A stretch of 64,000 nucleotides of DNA from Magnolia sinica. Taxonomy: Eukaryota > Streptophyta > Magnoliopsida > Magnoliales > Magnoliaceae. Under the pieces are notes generated by a model that worked only from the letters and a program-made list of their open reading frames with translations, did not search any database and was not told the DNA's origin. The translations under genes and the position numbers were made by a program. Of this stretch, positions 31,285 to 40,897 are shown piece after piece. The stretch spans positions 44,878,437 through 44,942,436 of the forward strand of contig NC_080575.1 of the NCBI RefSeq assembly GCF_029962835.1, in the 5' to 3' direction. The first letter of the stretch is position 1. Each line of letters begins with the position of its first letter.

Positions 31285-31475
31285 CTGCACGAATACAGGC
31301 AATGACAACCAAAGAAGTATAGCCCAAGCTAAGAAGAAGAGACGTGAGGCTGATGTATCTGAGGGAGTAAAAAGATGGCAGCTGAGAAAGGAGGATCATC
31401 ACCACTGTCACCATGGCTATGAACTGATACAGTTTCAGGGGCCCATGTGGGTAGAGACTGGAATACATGATCTTC
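31285..31475 (-). pseudogene. GABA transporter 1-like (AAAP family) exon fragment
   Basis: The frame encodes [20 protein letters not shown], then [20 protein letters not shown] and [15 protein letters not shown] up to a GTAACA donor at 31,284. Plant GAT1-type amino-acid transporters share the pattern LSQLPSFHSLRHINL in their membrane region. Two hydrophobic segments are visible. Only one exon of the multi-exon gene is present. Confidence 0.7.
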
Positions 31476-31499
31476 CGTGATAGCAACGAAATTTGCAAT

Positions 31500-33520
31500 G
31501 ATTTGGGTAAGAAAACAAGATAAAAAATGTTAGTGAAAATTTTCTAAAGCACATCTTTTCTGGTCCATCTTTTCCAAATTGCAGAAACATTCCTTAAGAC
31601 AGTTATAAGGGTCTTCTCTGGTCCATCTTTTCCATGGAAGTGTCTGAGACCCGCTCTACGTCAGTCACTCTCTTCGTTCCTCATTTCCATAACGTCCAGA
31701 TGCACGGTTTCAAAATCCAAACATACAAGACAGCCGGCCAGCCAATAAGCCATTTGTATTTTGCAACAAAACTAGGTGGGGTCTGCAACCAGCTGAACTG
31801 TTTTATCTTCTGCTTGCATTTGAGATATATATAGAAGCCTTTTTTTTTCCAAAAAAAATTGGTATCTCAGCCCCTCTTGCATATGTGCATATGACCCTCA
31901 ATGCTCTCAGACCCAATTTGGTTCACCTGTCCCGCCAAAGAAACTAGGTGGGATTCATTTAGCTTCCTTACAAACAGCCTACAACCCAAGACACGAACCA
32001 AAAACAGAAAATGTGCATTGACTATTATTGATAGGAACAGTATGATTCCCAATTAGTTGAGATAAGGCTTAGATAATTAGAAGATGAGAATTATGATGCT
32101 CCATTATATGAGATTCCCAAACATGGCGTTCAAACAGGTTATACATGCTAGCTTGCACAAAAGGTCAACTTGAAAGTAGGATCTGTGCATCAGTAGCAAA
32201 TATAAGAAACCAAACTGGATCATGGAGCCAATCAAGAATTAACATGGAAACCCTAAGAAAATCTAGTGGATCTTTTCTTTAAATATCTGAGAAAAATATG
32301 ATTTTTTGTGCAAATACCTCGAGAAGTGCAAACGACAGCGAAATTTGCATCTATCATTGTATTGAAAGCTTAATAAGTTGCAGAAAAATATTTCTCAGTA
32401 ACTGACCATAGGATTCTAATATTGCAAGCAAGAAGCCTGAACTCTGAAATTTAGAGCTAATTCTTAACAGCCAACCATTCCCTTGATACCATTCAAAAAG
32501 AAAAGAAGATATAACTGCGCCAACCTAAGTGTTCACATGCTAAAAAATCTGTGGTCTATGGTCCATCTATTTTTTTTTTCTCATTTGAACCATCCAATAA
32601 ATATCTACCAATTAGCTATTTACATAATCAATTCCATATAACTTTCGGTCTATGGTCCATCTAAATTATGGCTCACAACTTGAATGGTTTAATTTGATTT
32701 ACGTGTATGATGCATGTGGTAAATCTTGAATGAAGTCATAGCTGAAACTAGAAAGTAGAAAAAAAAGAACAAATCATGATTGTAAATTTGCAACAGAAAA
32801 TGATGGTTAACATTAAGTAGATAAACCAGATGCAGCTGATAACTATTATAGTTTCATTCATATAACCTAGATCACACAATGTTCCTAATATCCAATCTCA
32901 ATTCCGAATAAAATCTTTGAAACAATTAGCGTAATGCCAGAAAGAATAAACAGAATCTATAATAAAAGCGAAGGATGTATTGTGGGTGTGGGTGTGTGCA
33001 TTCAAGTGCAATTGATTCTATTTTATTGTTATTCATCCTAATGTTCTATTTGATTCTATCTGAATTGTCCCGTTACAAACTCAAATGCCCAGAAGTTACC
33101 TGCTTGCATTCTGTAAAATCCCAATTTGTTGGCGCAGTTTTTGAACTAAGGATTATGCATCTTGACTGACATTAAACTCATTCATGCGACAATGCGAGCT
33201 TCTTTGTGTGTTCGCCCACTTGCGCTTGTGCGGCGGTGGGTGGGTTAGTGTCACCTACAATTACCTACTTGTATCAAGCATCATACACAACGAGAGTATT
33301 AAAGGAAAAGGTAGTAGAAAGTTCCTCGAAGAAGCAAAGAATTTGTTCGTTTGGCAATTGTAGATTATGATTCTACTCAAATCTAAAGGCATCATCTTTT
33401 ACTAAGGGAAAGAAAGGAAAATGGGAAAAAATAGAAAAGAAAAGTAAGCACTCTGAAAATAAAGTATAAACAAGGAAGTCCGCGTGCGTGCGTGCGTGCG
33501 TGTGTAGAAACAATAATTAC
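31500..33520. other. Interior of the gene-fragment segment without recognised exons
   Basis: AT-rich, intron-like DNA with short open frames only. A GTGTGGGTGTGTG tract lies at about 32,982. GTGCGTGCGTGCGTG follows at about 33,484. Confidence 0.4.
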
Positions 33521-33525
33521 ACTTT

Positions 33526-33785
33526 CTGCTTCTTAAAGAATTCATAACCAAATTCAGGACTATTGGGATCAGTTGGCTGATATGAGATTAGAGAATCTGG
33601 AATGGGCTTCCTAAAACATAGACAACAACCCTTACCAGGATCAACAGATGATGGTGATCTTCTACTTCTTTATAGCTTCTTGCATTTCCTGAAAGGAAAC
33701 AGAACCACCAGACCTGTCTTTTTAATCTTCTTCTTATTTCCTTTTTGCTTCTTACCAGGATCAGCAGATGATGGTTCACAACTTC
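33526..33785 (-). pseudogene. Unrecognised C-terminal exon and lysine-rich exon
   Basis: At 33,526-33,605 the minus strand encodes SLISYQPTDPNSPEFGYEFF and then KKQKV and a stop, which looks like the true end of a protein. At about 33,715-33,770 it encodes ADPGKKQKGNKKKIKK. A CATCATCTG(C/T)TGATCCTGG block occurs twice (about 33,640 and 33,760), duplicating an exon end with its GTAAG donor. The family is not recognised. Confidence 0.35.
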
Positions 33786-34455
33786 CACATTGATTGGTTT
33801 CCAACACTAACCCGAGACAACTAATGCAACACTGTGGCCATGATCATCAAAGAAACTTCAAAGAAATCAAAATCTACTTAGGAGACCCTACTTGCAGCTC
33901 ATATATAACAAGGCACGCACACAAGAATTAAGAGGAATATTTGTCAAACATACTTGAAATTTATCTTTTTTCTTAAGATCCTTCTCAAAATTCTTCAATG
34001 ACACAGATAATCTTCCAAGCTATGTGAGCTAAGAGAAGATAAGAAATCAATTTATATTTTAGGACCAGATAATTCATATTATGTAATAACCTAAAGCATA
34101 GAACACCGGTATTCTTTCTTAAAAAAATTAAAAAAAAAAGAAAAATGGCTGATGGAATACCATTCATTTTGGGCCTACCAGATGGACGACCCTCTTCGTT
34201 ACACCACAAAAGTGAACTGTGGAGTGAAATGGCTCTACCTGGCTATGATGCATCATTTCCCACTATCAACTACCAGCCCTCAGCATGTAAGTTAATTACC
34301 ATTTCTAGAATAACTGTCTTTCCAGTTAAACACAAATTTGCATTGCAACATGAGGAGCAGACTTCATTACATCTATATGTTAGGCATAGGCACATGTTCT
34401 TCTCATGCCACAGATTCAGCACCCTTCAAAAACAGCAAGTAGTAGATGCTGCACA

Positions 34456-34580
34456 TCACTCACTATCAGACTCACGTCCTGAATCAATGTTCATGGGGGG
34501 ATTCTTGTAACCAGCCATGGCTTCCTTGTAACGCTTCTGATCCACCCTGCCCATTGCTTCATATGGCTCTTTCTCCTCAG
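34456..34580 (-). pseudogene. SSRP1 (FACT subunit) C-terminal exon
   Basis: Acceptor ...GCATGCAG|CTGAGGAG opens an exon encoding EEKEPYEAMGRVDQKRYKEA and ending YKNPPMNIDSGRESDSE and a stop. From memory, plant SSRP1 HMG-box proteins end in this style (KKRYKDEISGYKNPQPMN, then an acidic DSG.ESDS tail). SSRP1 is the DNA-binding subunit of the histone chaperone FACT. Only the last helix of the HMG box and the tail are present. The exon begins in phase 1, the same phase as the UBP-like exon upstream of it. Confidence 0.7.
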
Positions 34581-34931
34581 CTGCATGCACATAATGAGAC
34601 ATTTGATACCAAATCCAAAAAAAAAAGAAAGAAGAAAGAAACCAATACAAACACAAATGATGTATTGTTAATGCACAAGCACTGACTCAGTGAGTAGCCA
34701 GAGAAAAAAGTAAAAGAAAAAAAAAAAAAAAACCAGGTCAGTTTCTAAGCCCATGTACGCAAACTCAATTTGCTATTGAAATGATCCACCGTATTGGCAG
34801 CTTCTGGTTGCGGCACTACTAATAAACAGATGGGGAAGAAACATTTTTTTTTAAAAAAATCAAAAACCCTCTGATTTTCAAAACCAGATATCAAAGCCCT
34901 AAGAAAACAAATTACGGTGAATCAAACTTAC

Positions 34932-34995
34932 CTTCCATCGGTTGCGGGCCTTCGACAAAATCAAAATACGAGATAAGCATCTCGTCATCTTCCTG
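34932..34995 (-). pseudogene. UBP12/13 N-terminal exon
   Basis: A 64-nt exon (acceptor TTTATGCAG, donor GGAAG|GTAAGT) encodes QEDDEMLISYFDFVEGPQPM followed by E. Plant UBP12/UBP13 deubiquitinases begin with an acidic leader of this kind (QPEDEEMLVP...GP.QPMEV) before the MATH domain. An ATG made of the acceptor bases (34,999-35,001) is in frame. The next exon downstream is not UBP12/13 but SSRP1 (34,456-34,580), and splicing would keep the frame. Confidence 0.7.
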
Positions 34996-35280
34996 CTGCA
35001 TAAAACAAAGCACGAATCAAGGGTCAAATCTAACAAAACCACGCCCCATGGGCCACTGAATCAAAACAATAGAAATATTGCCCTGTAACAGTGGAATTGA
35101 AATTTCTGCCCAAAATGAAGAGAGAGTAGAGAGATGGATTTGGTTTTTATAGATTAAATCTAAGGGAGGAGTCATAGTTATGGATGGACGAATATGGACC
35201 GTCCGATCAATGAATCGAAAACGAGCCTTGAAAGAGAAGGGGGAATGAGGGGCGAAGAGGGGGAGAGAGAGGGAAACCTA

Positions 35281-35311
35281 GCAATTCTAGAGAGAGAGAG
35301 AGAGAGAGAGA
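35281..35311. repeat. (GA)n microsatellite
   Basis: An uninterrupted GAGAGA run follows a GA-rich region (35,215-35,380). Confidence 0.9.
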
Positions 35312-35489
35312 GCCACGAGAATGAAATAATGCGGGATTTGGGGGCTATCACGAGAGGGAGAGAGAGAGAGTGGGTTTGAGGGATTTGGCTAGGAGCGGAT
35401 TAGGTGTTACAGGGTATCAATTTAGTGAGTGTTACCCTACCGTATGTCCCACCTTGATGATGCGGTGTATAACCGCAATGATTCTAGGA

Positions 35490-35535
35490 TGGTTCATTGC
35501 CGTTTCAAATTCAGAAATGGCTTAAAGCCGTTTCT
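35490..35535. repeat. Subterminal palindromic motif, right end
   Basis: GTTTCAAATTCAGAAATGGC followed by TTAAAGCCGTTTCTG matches the block at 28,509-28,550 base for base except for a few changes. It is the counterpart at the other end of the gene-fragment segment. Confidence 0.65.
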
Positions 35536-35628
35536 GAACCAAAATCCCAACCATACCGGTTTAACGATTTTGGTGTCGTGAGAACTAATAGTTCATTCCA
35601 ATTTCCAACGTAGGATGAATCTAGTAGT

Positions 35629-36640
35629 GACCACTGGATCTCAACCAAAGGTTCCTAATTTCTCACTTATCCTACAAAATAATAGTAATTAATTAATCAT
35701 TTTAAGCTTTTCTATATTTATATTAATTGACTACTACTTTCCCCGGTTTGGGTGGGATCTGAGGCTAGAGTTGGTGAGACACAAGTCTAAAGGAGCCAGA
35801 ATCAGTTTTAAGGACTGGATCCTGATCGCAGTTCTCACCTTGATGCATGCATTGTATATCCATGCTGTTCATTTGTTTTGTCAGTTTAAATTAGGGTATG
35901 ATAAAAAATGGAAGCCGATACATATTTTCAAGTTGAGCAAACCATGAGAAACATTGGAAATTTTCAAGTTAACCACACCATAGGAAACAGTGGTTACTGA
36001 CCATTAAAAACCTTTTGTGAGCCAAATAAAATTTTGGATAAAGGTGATATTTATTTATTTATTTTATATATAAAAAAAACTTTCATCCAAGTCTGTTTGA
36101 CCTTGTCAACAGGTTTTTGAAAAATTCACATTGTCCAACCGTTTTCCTAAATCATTTTAGGACATGAGACTAAAAATCAGGTGATCCAAAACTCAAGGCT
36201 ACCATACGAGAAGGAAAATTGGAGAAAGATTTGCCTCCAGTTAAAACCTTCTGGGCTCCCACTTGATGTTTATGATTTGTGAGGACATTCTCATTGGAAT
36301 GAAGTGAAAAAACAAAAAACTTAGCCTCATACGGAACTATTGTGGCCGTACGAATGTTTAACCAATGTTCACTGAATCTCCAGCACTATTTACTCTCATG
36401 TGTCCCACTTGAGTTTTGGATCCATCTGATTTTTGGTATCTTGTCTTAAGATAATCCATTAAGGAAAGAAAAAAAAAGAAGAAAAACAACAGATGGAGGG
36501 TAGATTTTTCAAAAACATCATGGTGACTCAACCTATCATCCCAATGCATGAACTTCCTGTGAAAGGCTTTTGCAAGAAATCCCTCTCCATTGGCTTGTAC
36601 ACCTCTCCTTAAAACCTTAACAAAAATGACGCATATTGCG
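35629..36640. mobile_element. Two degenerate foldback-family repeats
   Basis: 35,820-36,115 (CTCACCTTGATGCATGCATT, CACACCATAGGAAACAGTGG) and 36,120-36,590 (GGACATGAGACTAAAAATCA, CACTTGAGTTTTGGATCCAT, CATCATGGTGACTCAACCTA) carry the family blocks in worn form. No gene. Confidence 0.5.
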
Positions 36641-37200
36641 TCCTGGCTCCACCACGGTGAGTGTATTTTATATCATTTTAGGTCATGAGTCCAAAACCAA
36701 AAATGAAGTAGACCCAACTCTCATGTAGCAATACCGTAATAAACAAGGGTGATTTAATGACCATCTTTAAAAACTTATTAGTCCACAAAAATTTGGATGA
36801 ACTTAATATTTGTGTTTTCAATTCACACAAGTAATCAATGGGTTGGATGACAAATAATCGTTATAGTGGGCCATAAGAGTAGACCCAACTCTGATGTAGC
36901 AATACCGTAATAAACAAGGGTGATTTAACGACCATCTTTAAAAACTTATTAGTCCACAAAAATTTGGATGAACTTAATATTTGTGTTTTCAATTCACACA
37001 AGTAATCAATGGGTTGGATGACAAATAATCGTTATAGTGGGCCATAAGAAGTTTTGAATGGTGGGTGTTCAATCAACATTGTTTTCTCGTGGTGTAGTGC
37101 ACTTTATATTTGGATCTGTTTCATTTTTAGCCTCATATCTTCTGAAAATAAAAAAAATGGACCGCGTGGATATAACACATATATCATGATTGTGACCACG
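36640..37200. mobile_element. Foldback-family repeat with an internal duplication
   Basis: It starts near GCGTCCTGGCTCCACCACGG and ends near ATATCATGATTGTGACCACG. The interior includes GGTGTAGTGCACTTTATATT and TGGATCTGTTTCATTTTTAG. It contains the 171-bp tandem duplication listed separately. Confidence 0.5.
36708..37049. repeat. 171-bp tandem duplication, nearly identical
   Basis: GTAGACCCAACTCTCATGTA starts at 36,708 and GTAGACCCAACTCTGATGTA at 36,879. The two units differ at about two sites, so this is recent. Confidence 0.9.
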
Positions 37201-37266
37201 TAACAATGTCCATTAGGGACATGGATTAGCTACTGACAAGTTGAGTAGGAAGACTCCCTACTGAAG

Positions 37267-37274
37267 TGACGTCA
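37267..37274. promoter_or_regulatory. TGACGTCA bZIP-type site (MITE left arm)
   Basis: This is the perfect palindrome TGACGTCA, the classical binding site of TGA/bZIP factors. Its mirror is at 37,475-37,482 in the other arm. The same element type places another copy at 47,909-47,916 near the PPR gene. Confidence 0.45.
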
Positions 37275-37474
37275 CCAAGTTCTGTGGGCTCACTATGATG
37301 TATGTTTTGTATCCACACCGTTCATCCATTTCTCTCCCCACTGTTTTATGTGGTGGAGTCCACTCGAGCTTTGGATCTGACTCGTTCTTTGGATCATGCC
37401 CTAATATGATCTCTCCAAATGGATGAACGGTGTGGATACAAAACATACATCATGGTGGGCCCCACAGAACTTGG

Positions 37475-37482
37475 TGACGTCA
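37475..37482. promoter_or_regulatory. TGACGTCA bZIP-type site (MITE right arm)
   Basis: This is the second TGACGTCA of the MITE, 115 bp upstream of the L11 ATG and so well placed to affect that promoter. Function is inferred from the motif only. Confidence 0.45.
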
Positions 37483-37596
37483 CTTCAGTAGATAGTCTCG
37501 CTACTCAACTTGTCAGTAGCTAATCTCATTCGGCAATCCGTGTACAACAAAAACCGAGAAGCAACTCCGGAGCATTTCTCCTTTCCTCTTTTCAAA

Positions 37597-38070
37597 ATGT
37601 CCACCTTGAAAGAGATTCTAACCCGCCGCCCGGTCGCCGCGACAATCCGACTCACAATATCGGCCAGGGCAGCCCGCCCAGCTCCTCTGGTCGGGCCGGC
37701 CTTAGGTCAATACCGGCTCAACCTCATGGCGTTCTGCAAAGACTTCAACGCCTGGACCCAAAAATACAAGCCCAAAACCCCAATGTCCATCACCATCACC
37801 ATCACCGCCTTCAAAGACAACACCTTCGATTTCACCGTCAAATCCCCATCGATCACGTGGTACCTGAAGAAGGCCGCTGGGATCGAGTTGGGCAGCAGCT
37901 GGCCCGGCCACACCGTCGCTTCCACAATCACACTCAAGCATGTGTACGAGATCGCCAAGGTGAAGCAGTCCGTTCCTTATTGCCAGTACATGCCGCTGGA
38001 GTCCATCTGCAAGTTAGTGATTGGGACTGCGAACGCGATGGGGATCAAGGTCCAGAAGGAGCTGGATTGA
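37597..38070 (+). CDS. MRPL11: Mitochondrial large-subunit ribosomal protein uL11 (nuclear gene)
   Basis: A single uninterrupted exon of 157 codons ends at TGA 38,068-38,070. L11 binds the GTPase-associated region of large-subunit rRNA. The N-terminal domain carries the family signature PLVGPALGQ, followed by NLMAFCKDFN (family pattern PVGPALGQ.G.NIM.FCK.FN). A lysine-rich middle (FTVKSPSITWYLKKAAGIE) leads to the C-terminal rRNA-binding domain (TITLKHVYEIAKVKQ). The start MSTLKEILTRRPVAATIRLT was chosen because it matches the usual length of plant mitochondrial L11 (about 155 residues). The same frame extends upstream to 37,510 without an ATG. It is GC-rich in a biased way compared with its AT-rich surroundings. 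The 5' neighbour is a MITE that lies in the promoter or leader. It is the only whole host gene in the window. Confidence 0.93.
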   Translation: MSTLKEILTRRPVAATIRLTISARAARPAPLVGPALGQYRLNLMAFCKDFNAWTQKYKPKTPMSITITITAFKDNTFDFTVKSPSITWYLKKAAGIELGSSWPGHTVASTITLKHVYEIAKVKQSVPYCQYMPLESICKLVIGTANAMGIKVQKELD

Positions 38071-38744
38071 TGGTGGGGATTGATTGATGAATGGTGATGT
38101 CGATTTCAAGGTTTTGAGCAGAATGATTTTTGTTTCTTTTCTGTAATTTTAGCCAACGATGAGTAATTCTAAGTTTATGATTTGATAGTGTCTTTTAATA
38201 CTAATTTTTAGTTTACTGTTCTAAGAGTGTGGGCTTTCTTTTTTAAGTGCTGCATAAAAGCAGGACATGTTTGGGCAATGGTTTGGTCATCCAGACCGGT
38301 CATTGGTTGGTCCCACTTTGAATGTGGCCACCTCTAAAAACTCTGGGGCGAACAATCGTATCTGTTAAGCTGGTGGGCCTTTTGCTATTGAAGGAATGGA
38401 CGAGGGATTGTGAGTGGTATATTTTATTGGGGGTGAATTCGGTGGGTTTAGTCGTGGTTTCACATTTTTTCAGTGGTGTGGCTCGCTTATGTTTTGTATC
38501 AATCTAAATTATGTTATGTATAATGAATATGAGGTGGCACAATGGATGTAGTGGATAACACAATGACGGTGGACCCCCCCTAGATCAGGTGTCGGCGCAC
38601 ACCCTTCCTACAACATGATGATCCTTATGGCATCTACTTCGTTTGATTGTGGGGAGAGGGAGAACATGATGATCCTTTTGGTATCTAGCTCGGGGGAGTA
38701 AAAATTAAAAATGGAGAATAAAAAAGACAAAGGACTAAGTCATG
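38071..38744. other. 3' flank of the L11 gene, no gene seen
   Basis: The probable 3' UTR has AT-rich polyadenylation context (TTTTAATACTAATTTTTAGT around 38,195). Further on there is unassigned DNA with a direct repeat (ACATGATGATCCTT at about 38,612 and 38,664). Confidence 0.5.
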
Positions 38745-39480
38745 AGATGAAGCTATTTTCCTACTTAGACAATTAATGGAGAAATATATGGAGTTGAGGA
38801 AGGATATCCACATGGTTTGTCTTTATTGACTTAGAGAAAGCATTTGATAGGATCCGTAGATAATCTGGTTGGTGTTGGGAAAGGAGTTTCAACAAGACAT
38901 ATTGACATGATTAGCGATATCTATGAGGGAGTGGTAACAAATGTGAGGGCCACTAGTGGAGAGACAAGTAAAATTTGAATTACTGTTGCACCTGGGGTTA
39001 GCATTGACCCTGTACCTTTTCACATTGGTTTTGGATGAGTTAGCAAGGCATTTGCAAGAAGAGATCCTAATGTGTTTGTTATTTGCAAATGACATAGTTT
39101 TGACTGTAAGACAAGGGAGGGCGTGGATACAAAGATAGATTATGGAGGGGTACTTTAGAATATAAAGGATTTAAAATTAGTCAGGCTAAACCATAGTATA
39201 TGGAGTGCAATTTTAGTAACATTATGAGTGAAAATGAGGAATTAGTTAAGATTGCTAAACAAGATGTTTCCCAAAATGACCACTATTGATATTTTTGGCT
39301 AATAATTCATGAGAGTGGAAAGATTGAGAAGGATGATGGAATTAAGAAGGGTGGAAGAAATGGAGATGTGATTTCGGAGTTTCATGTGATCATCGTGAAC
39401 CACTCAAATGGAAAGTGAAATTTTAGAGAATAGTTATAAGACTAGCGATGCTTTTGTTGTAGACAAAATGTTGGGTAGAT
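38745..39480 (+). mobile_element. RTE-like LINE, decayed reverse transcriptase fragment
   Basis: Pieces of a non-LTR reverse transcriptase can be read in changing frames. In order they are: DEAIFLLRQLMEKYMELRKD (38,756 on), WFVFIDLEKAFDR (catalytic motif A), VSTRHIDMISDIYEGVVTNV, LYLFTLVLDELARHLQEE, LMCLLFANDIVL (catalytic box, normally FADD, here FAND), then LEYKGFKISQAKP and YMECNFSNIMSENEELVKIA. Order and wording match plant RTE-clade LINEs. Both ends are missing, there are several frame changes and stops, and one catalytic Asp is replaced by Asn. It is dead. It stops about 12 bp before the third copy of the P2 unit. Confidence 0.85.
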
Positions 39481-39492
39481 AAAGAACAATTA

Positions 39493-40897
39493 GTGTGTCA
39501 AATACATAAATACACAAAAATATGACTTGACCTGAAAAAAAAAAAGAAAAAAAAAAGGGACCAACTATTCAATGATGGTGAACTACAAAAAAACGAAGGG
39601 ATCACAAAACCCATAGCTAGCAACAAATTAAGCATGGCTATTAAATGCACAAGAAAATATTTGAAGAGTACTTAAATGGCTAGTGAAATGTAACAAAACA
39701 TAAATATGTATGTAAAAGATCACACATAAATGAATCCCAACAAAAAACTACCTATTGATTCTTCGGCCCCTTCGACTGAGGTCCCTCAGCCTCAGGCCAT
39801 CCATTAAGTCCCATCAAATGAAAATTTCATCATGTAGAGGGATGACAGATATTGATAATCACATAGGAGTTTAGCATTGCAGGACAGAATGCTCACGTAC
39901 AACTAGTTAGAAACAATGGACATCATTGCAATTATGATTCTAAAATATTGGAAATGAGTATGGATTATACACAATTATATGCACATATATAAGTTTATTT
40001 CTTCTTCTTTTCTCTCTCTCTATCACTTCTGTTTGATATATTATTGACATAGATTGCACTAGTTAAGTTTCAACAAGTGAGGCTTTATTTGGAGAAAATA
40101 ACCAGCTGCAAATTCTGATCAGATTCATTTTAAGTTGGATGAAACAAGAGTAATTGCAATGATGACAAAAGGATTAATGTTTCTATTCAGATGAATATTT
40201 AAATTGCTCAGTTCCACGTTGCTGTAAACAATAATTGTGCTCCACAGTGATTGTACGTCCATATGCATCCTGAAACAGTAGATGCATTTAAAATGGCAAC
40301 AACAAAGTGTGATCCATTTCCATACTATGAAAACCTTAGGTGAGGTTCAGATTGTGGAAGATGATTCTCGAAACACTATTAAAAGGGCAGTTTCTTTTTT
40401 TTCTTTTTTTCTTTTTTTTGCCTTTTTTTTTGGAAGGGTAGATGAAAATTTTATAGTTGGGGCCACCATCATTCATCAATTCTAACCATTTGTCAGTCGC
40501 TGCCCATTTCAAAATAGACGGTTAGAATCGAAGTGTCCAAGTTGAACATGTGGTGATCAGGGCCACCAACCAAAGGGGTGGACTGTGTAGTTATCTGTGC
40601 AGCAGATATAAAGATGGACCGTTGATACAAAGCTGACTAATGGGTCGATTTGGACAGGGCAAAACTTACATCTGGATGGATGGTCTGAAGTTATCAGTTC
40701 ACTATAGTTTTTCCCTATGGCCCATCTAGTTGATGGCCCACCTGATCAATACTTCCAGTCACAACGAGAGGAAAGTGTTTCACGTGCAGTAGGGATGGAA
40801 TTCAAGTTACATAACAGCACTTATCATTGTGTAAATGAAGGAGAAACTTGCCTGTGTCACATGCACACTTGGAGGGCCAGATCAATGCCCGCGGATA
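39493..40897. repeat. Third copy of the inner P2 unit (arm plus loop)
   Basis: 39,493-40,390 matches the left arm from about 17,620 to 18,505. It then runs on without a break into the loop (40,395-40,897, the reverse complement of 18,506-18,987). It therefore equals the right arm read backwards through the loop and lacks the inversion. It keeps a 15-bp stretch (about 40,729-40,743) missing from the loop of P2. No CACTA end is included. After GCGGATA at 40,897 it continues into sequence not found in P2. Confidence 0.9.

Larger units (their letters stand above)
28412..35628 (-). mobile_element. Gene-fragment-rich segment, probable Pack-type DNA transposon
   Basis: About 7.2 kb contains short exon-sized fragments of at least five unrelated host genes, all on the minus strand and with intron borders intact: AE7/MIP18, enolase, a GABA transporter, SSRP1 and UBP12/13. 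Both ends carry a ~40-bp block built on an inverted motif (GAAACGGTTTAAAACCGTTC at about 28,524; GAAATGGCTTAAAGCCGTTT at about 35,513), as in subterminal regions of CACTA-like elements. CACTACTAGATTC (minus strand, about 35,628) and GCTACAGCAAAAT (about 28,410) are possible worn termini. No transposase is visible. The exact borders are uncertain, and capture by another element type (Helitron, Pack-MULE) is possible. Confidence 0.5.
37222..37528. mobile_element. MITE with ~100-bp terminal inverted repeats, next to the L11 gene
   Basis: The left end reads GATTAGCTACTGACAAGTTG and the right end is its inverse. The inverted match continues through GAAGTGACGTCACCAAGTTC and TGATGTATGTTTTGTATCCA for about 100 bp with few changes. 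The interior is the foldback-family centre (CTTTGGATCTGACTCGTTC). It is about 307 bp long with no coding capacity. Target duplications are not clear. It ends 68 bp before the L11 start codon. Confidence 0.8.

Noticed and set aside
33480-33505. GTGCGTGC run as a regulatory element
   Set aside because: Simple sequence repeat without further support.
37510-37596. Extending the L11 protein 29 residues upstream
   Set aside because: There is no ATG in that part. The upstream end lies inside the MITE, and the ATG at 37,597 gives the usual family length.
37702-37958. Minus-strand and shifted open frames inside the L11 gene
   Set aside because: They are shadows of the GC-rich L11 coding frame.
39493-40897. 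Treating this segment as an independent transposon
   Set aside because: It has no terminal inverted repeats or target duplications. It is fully explained as arm plus loop of the P2 unit.
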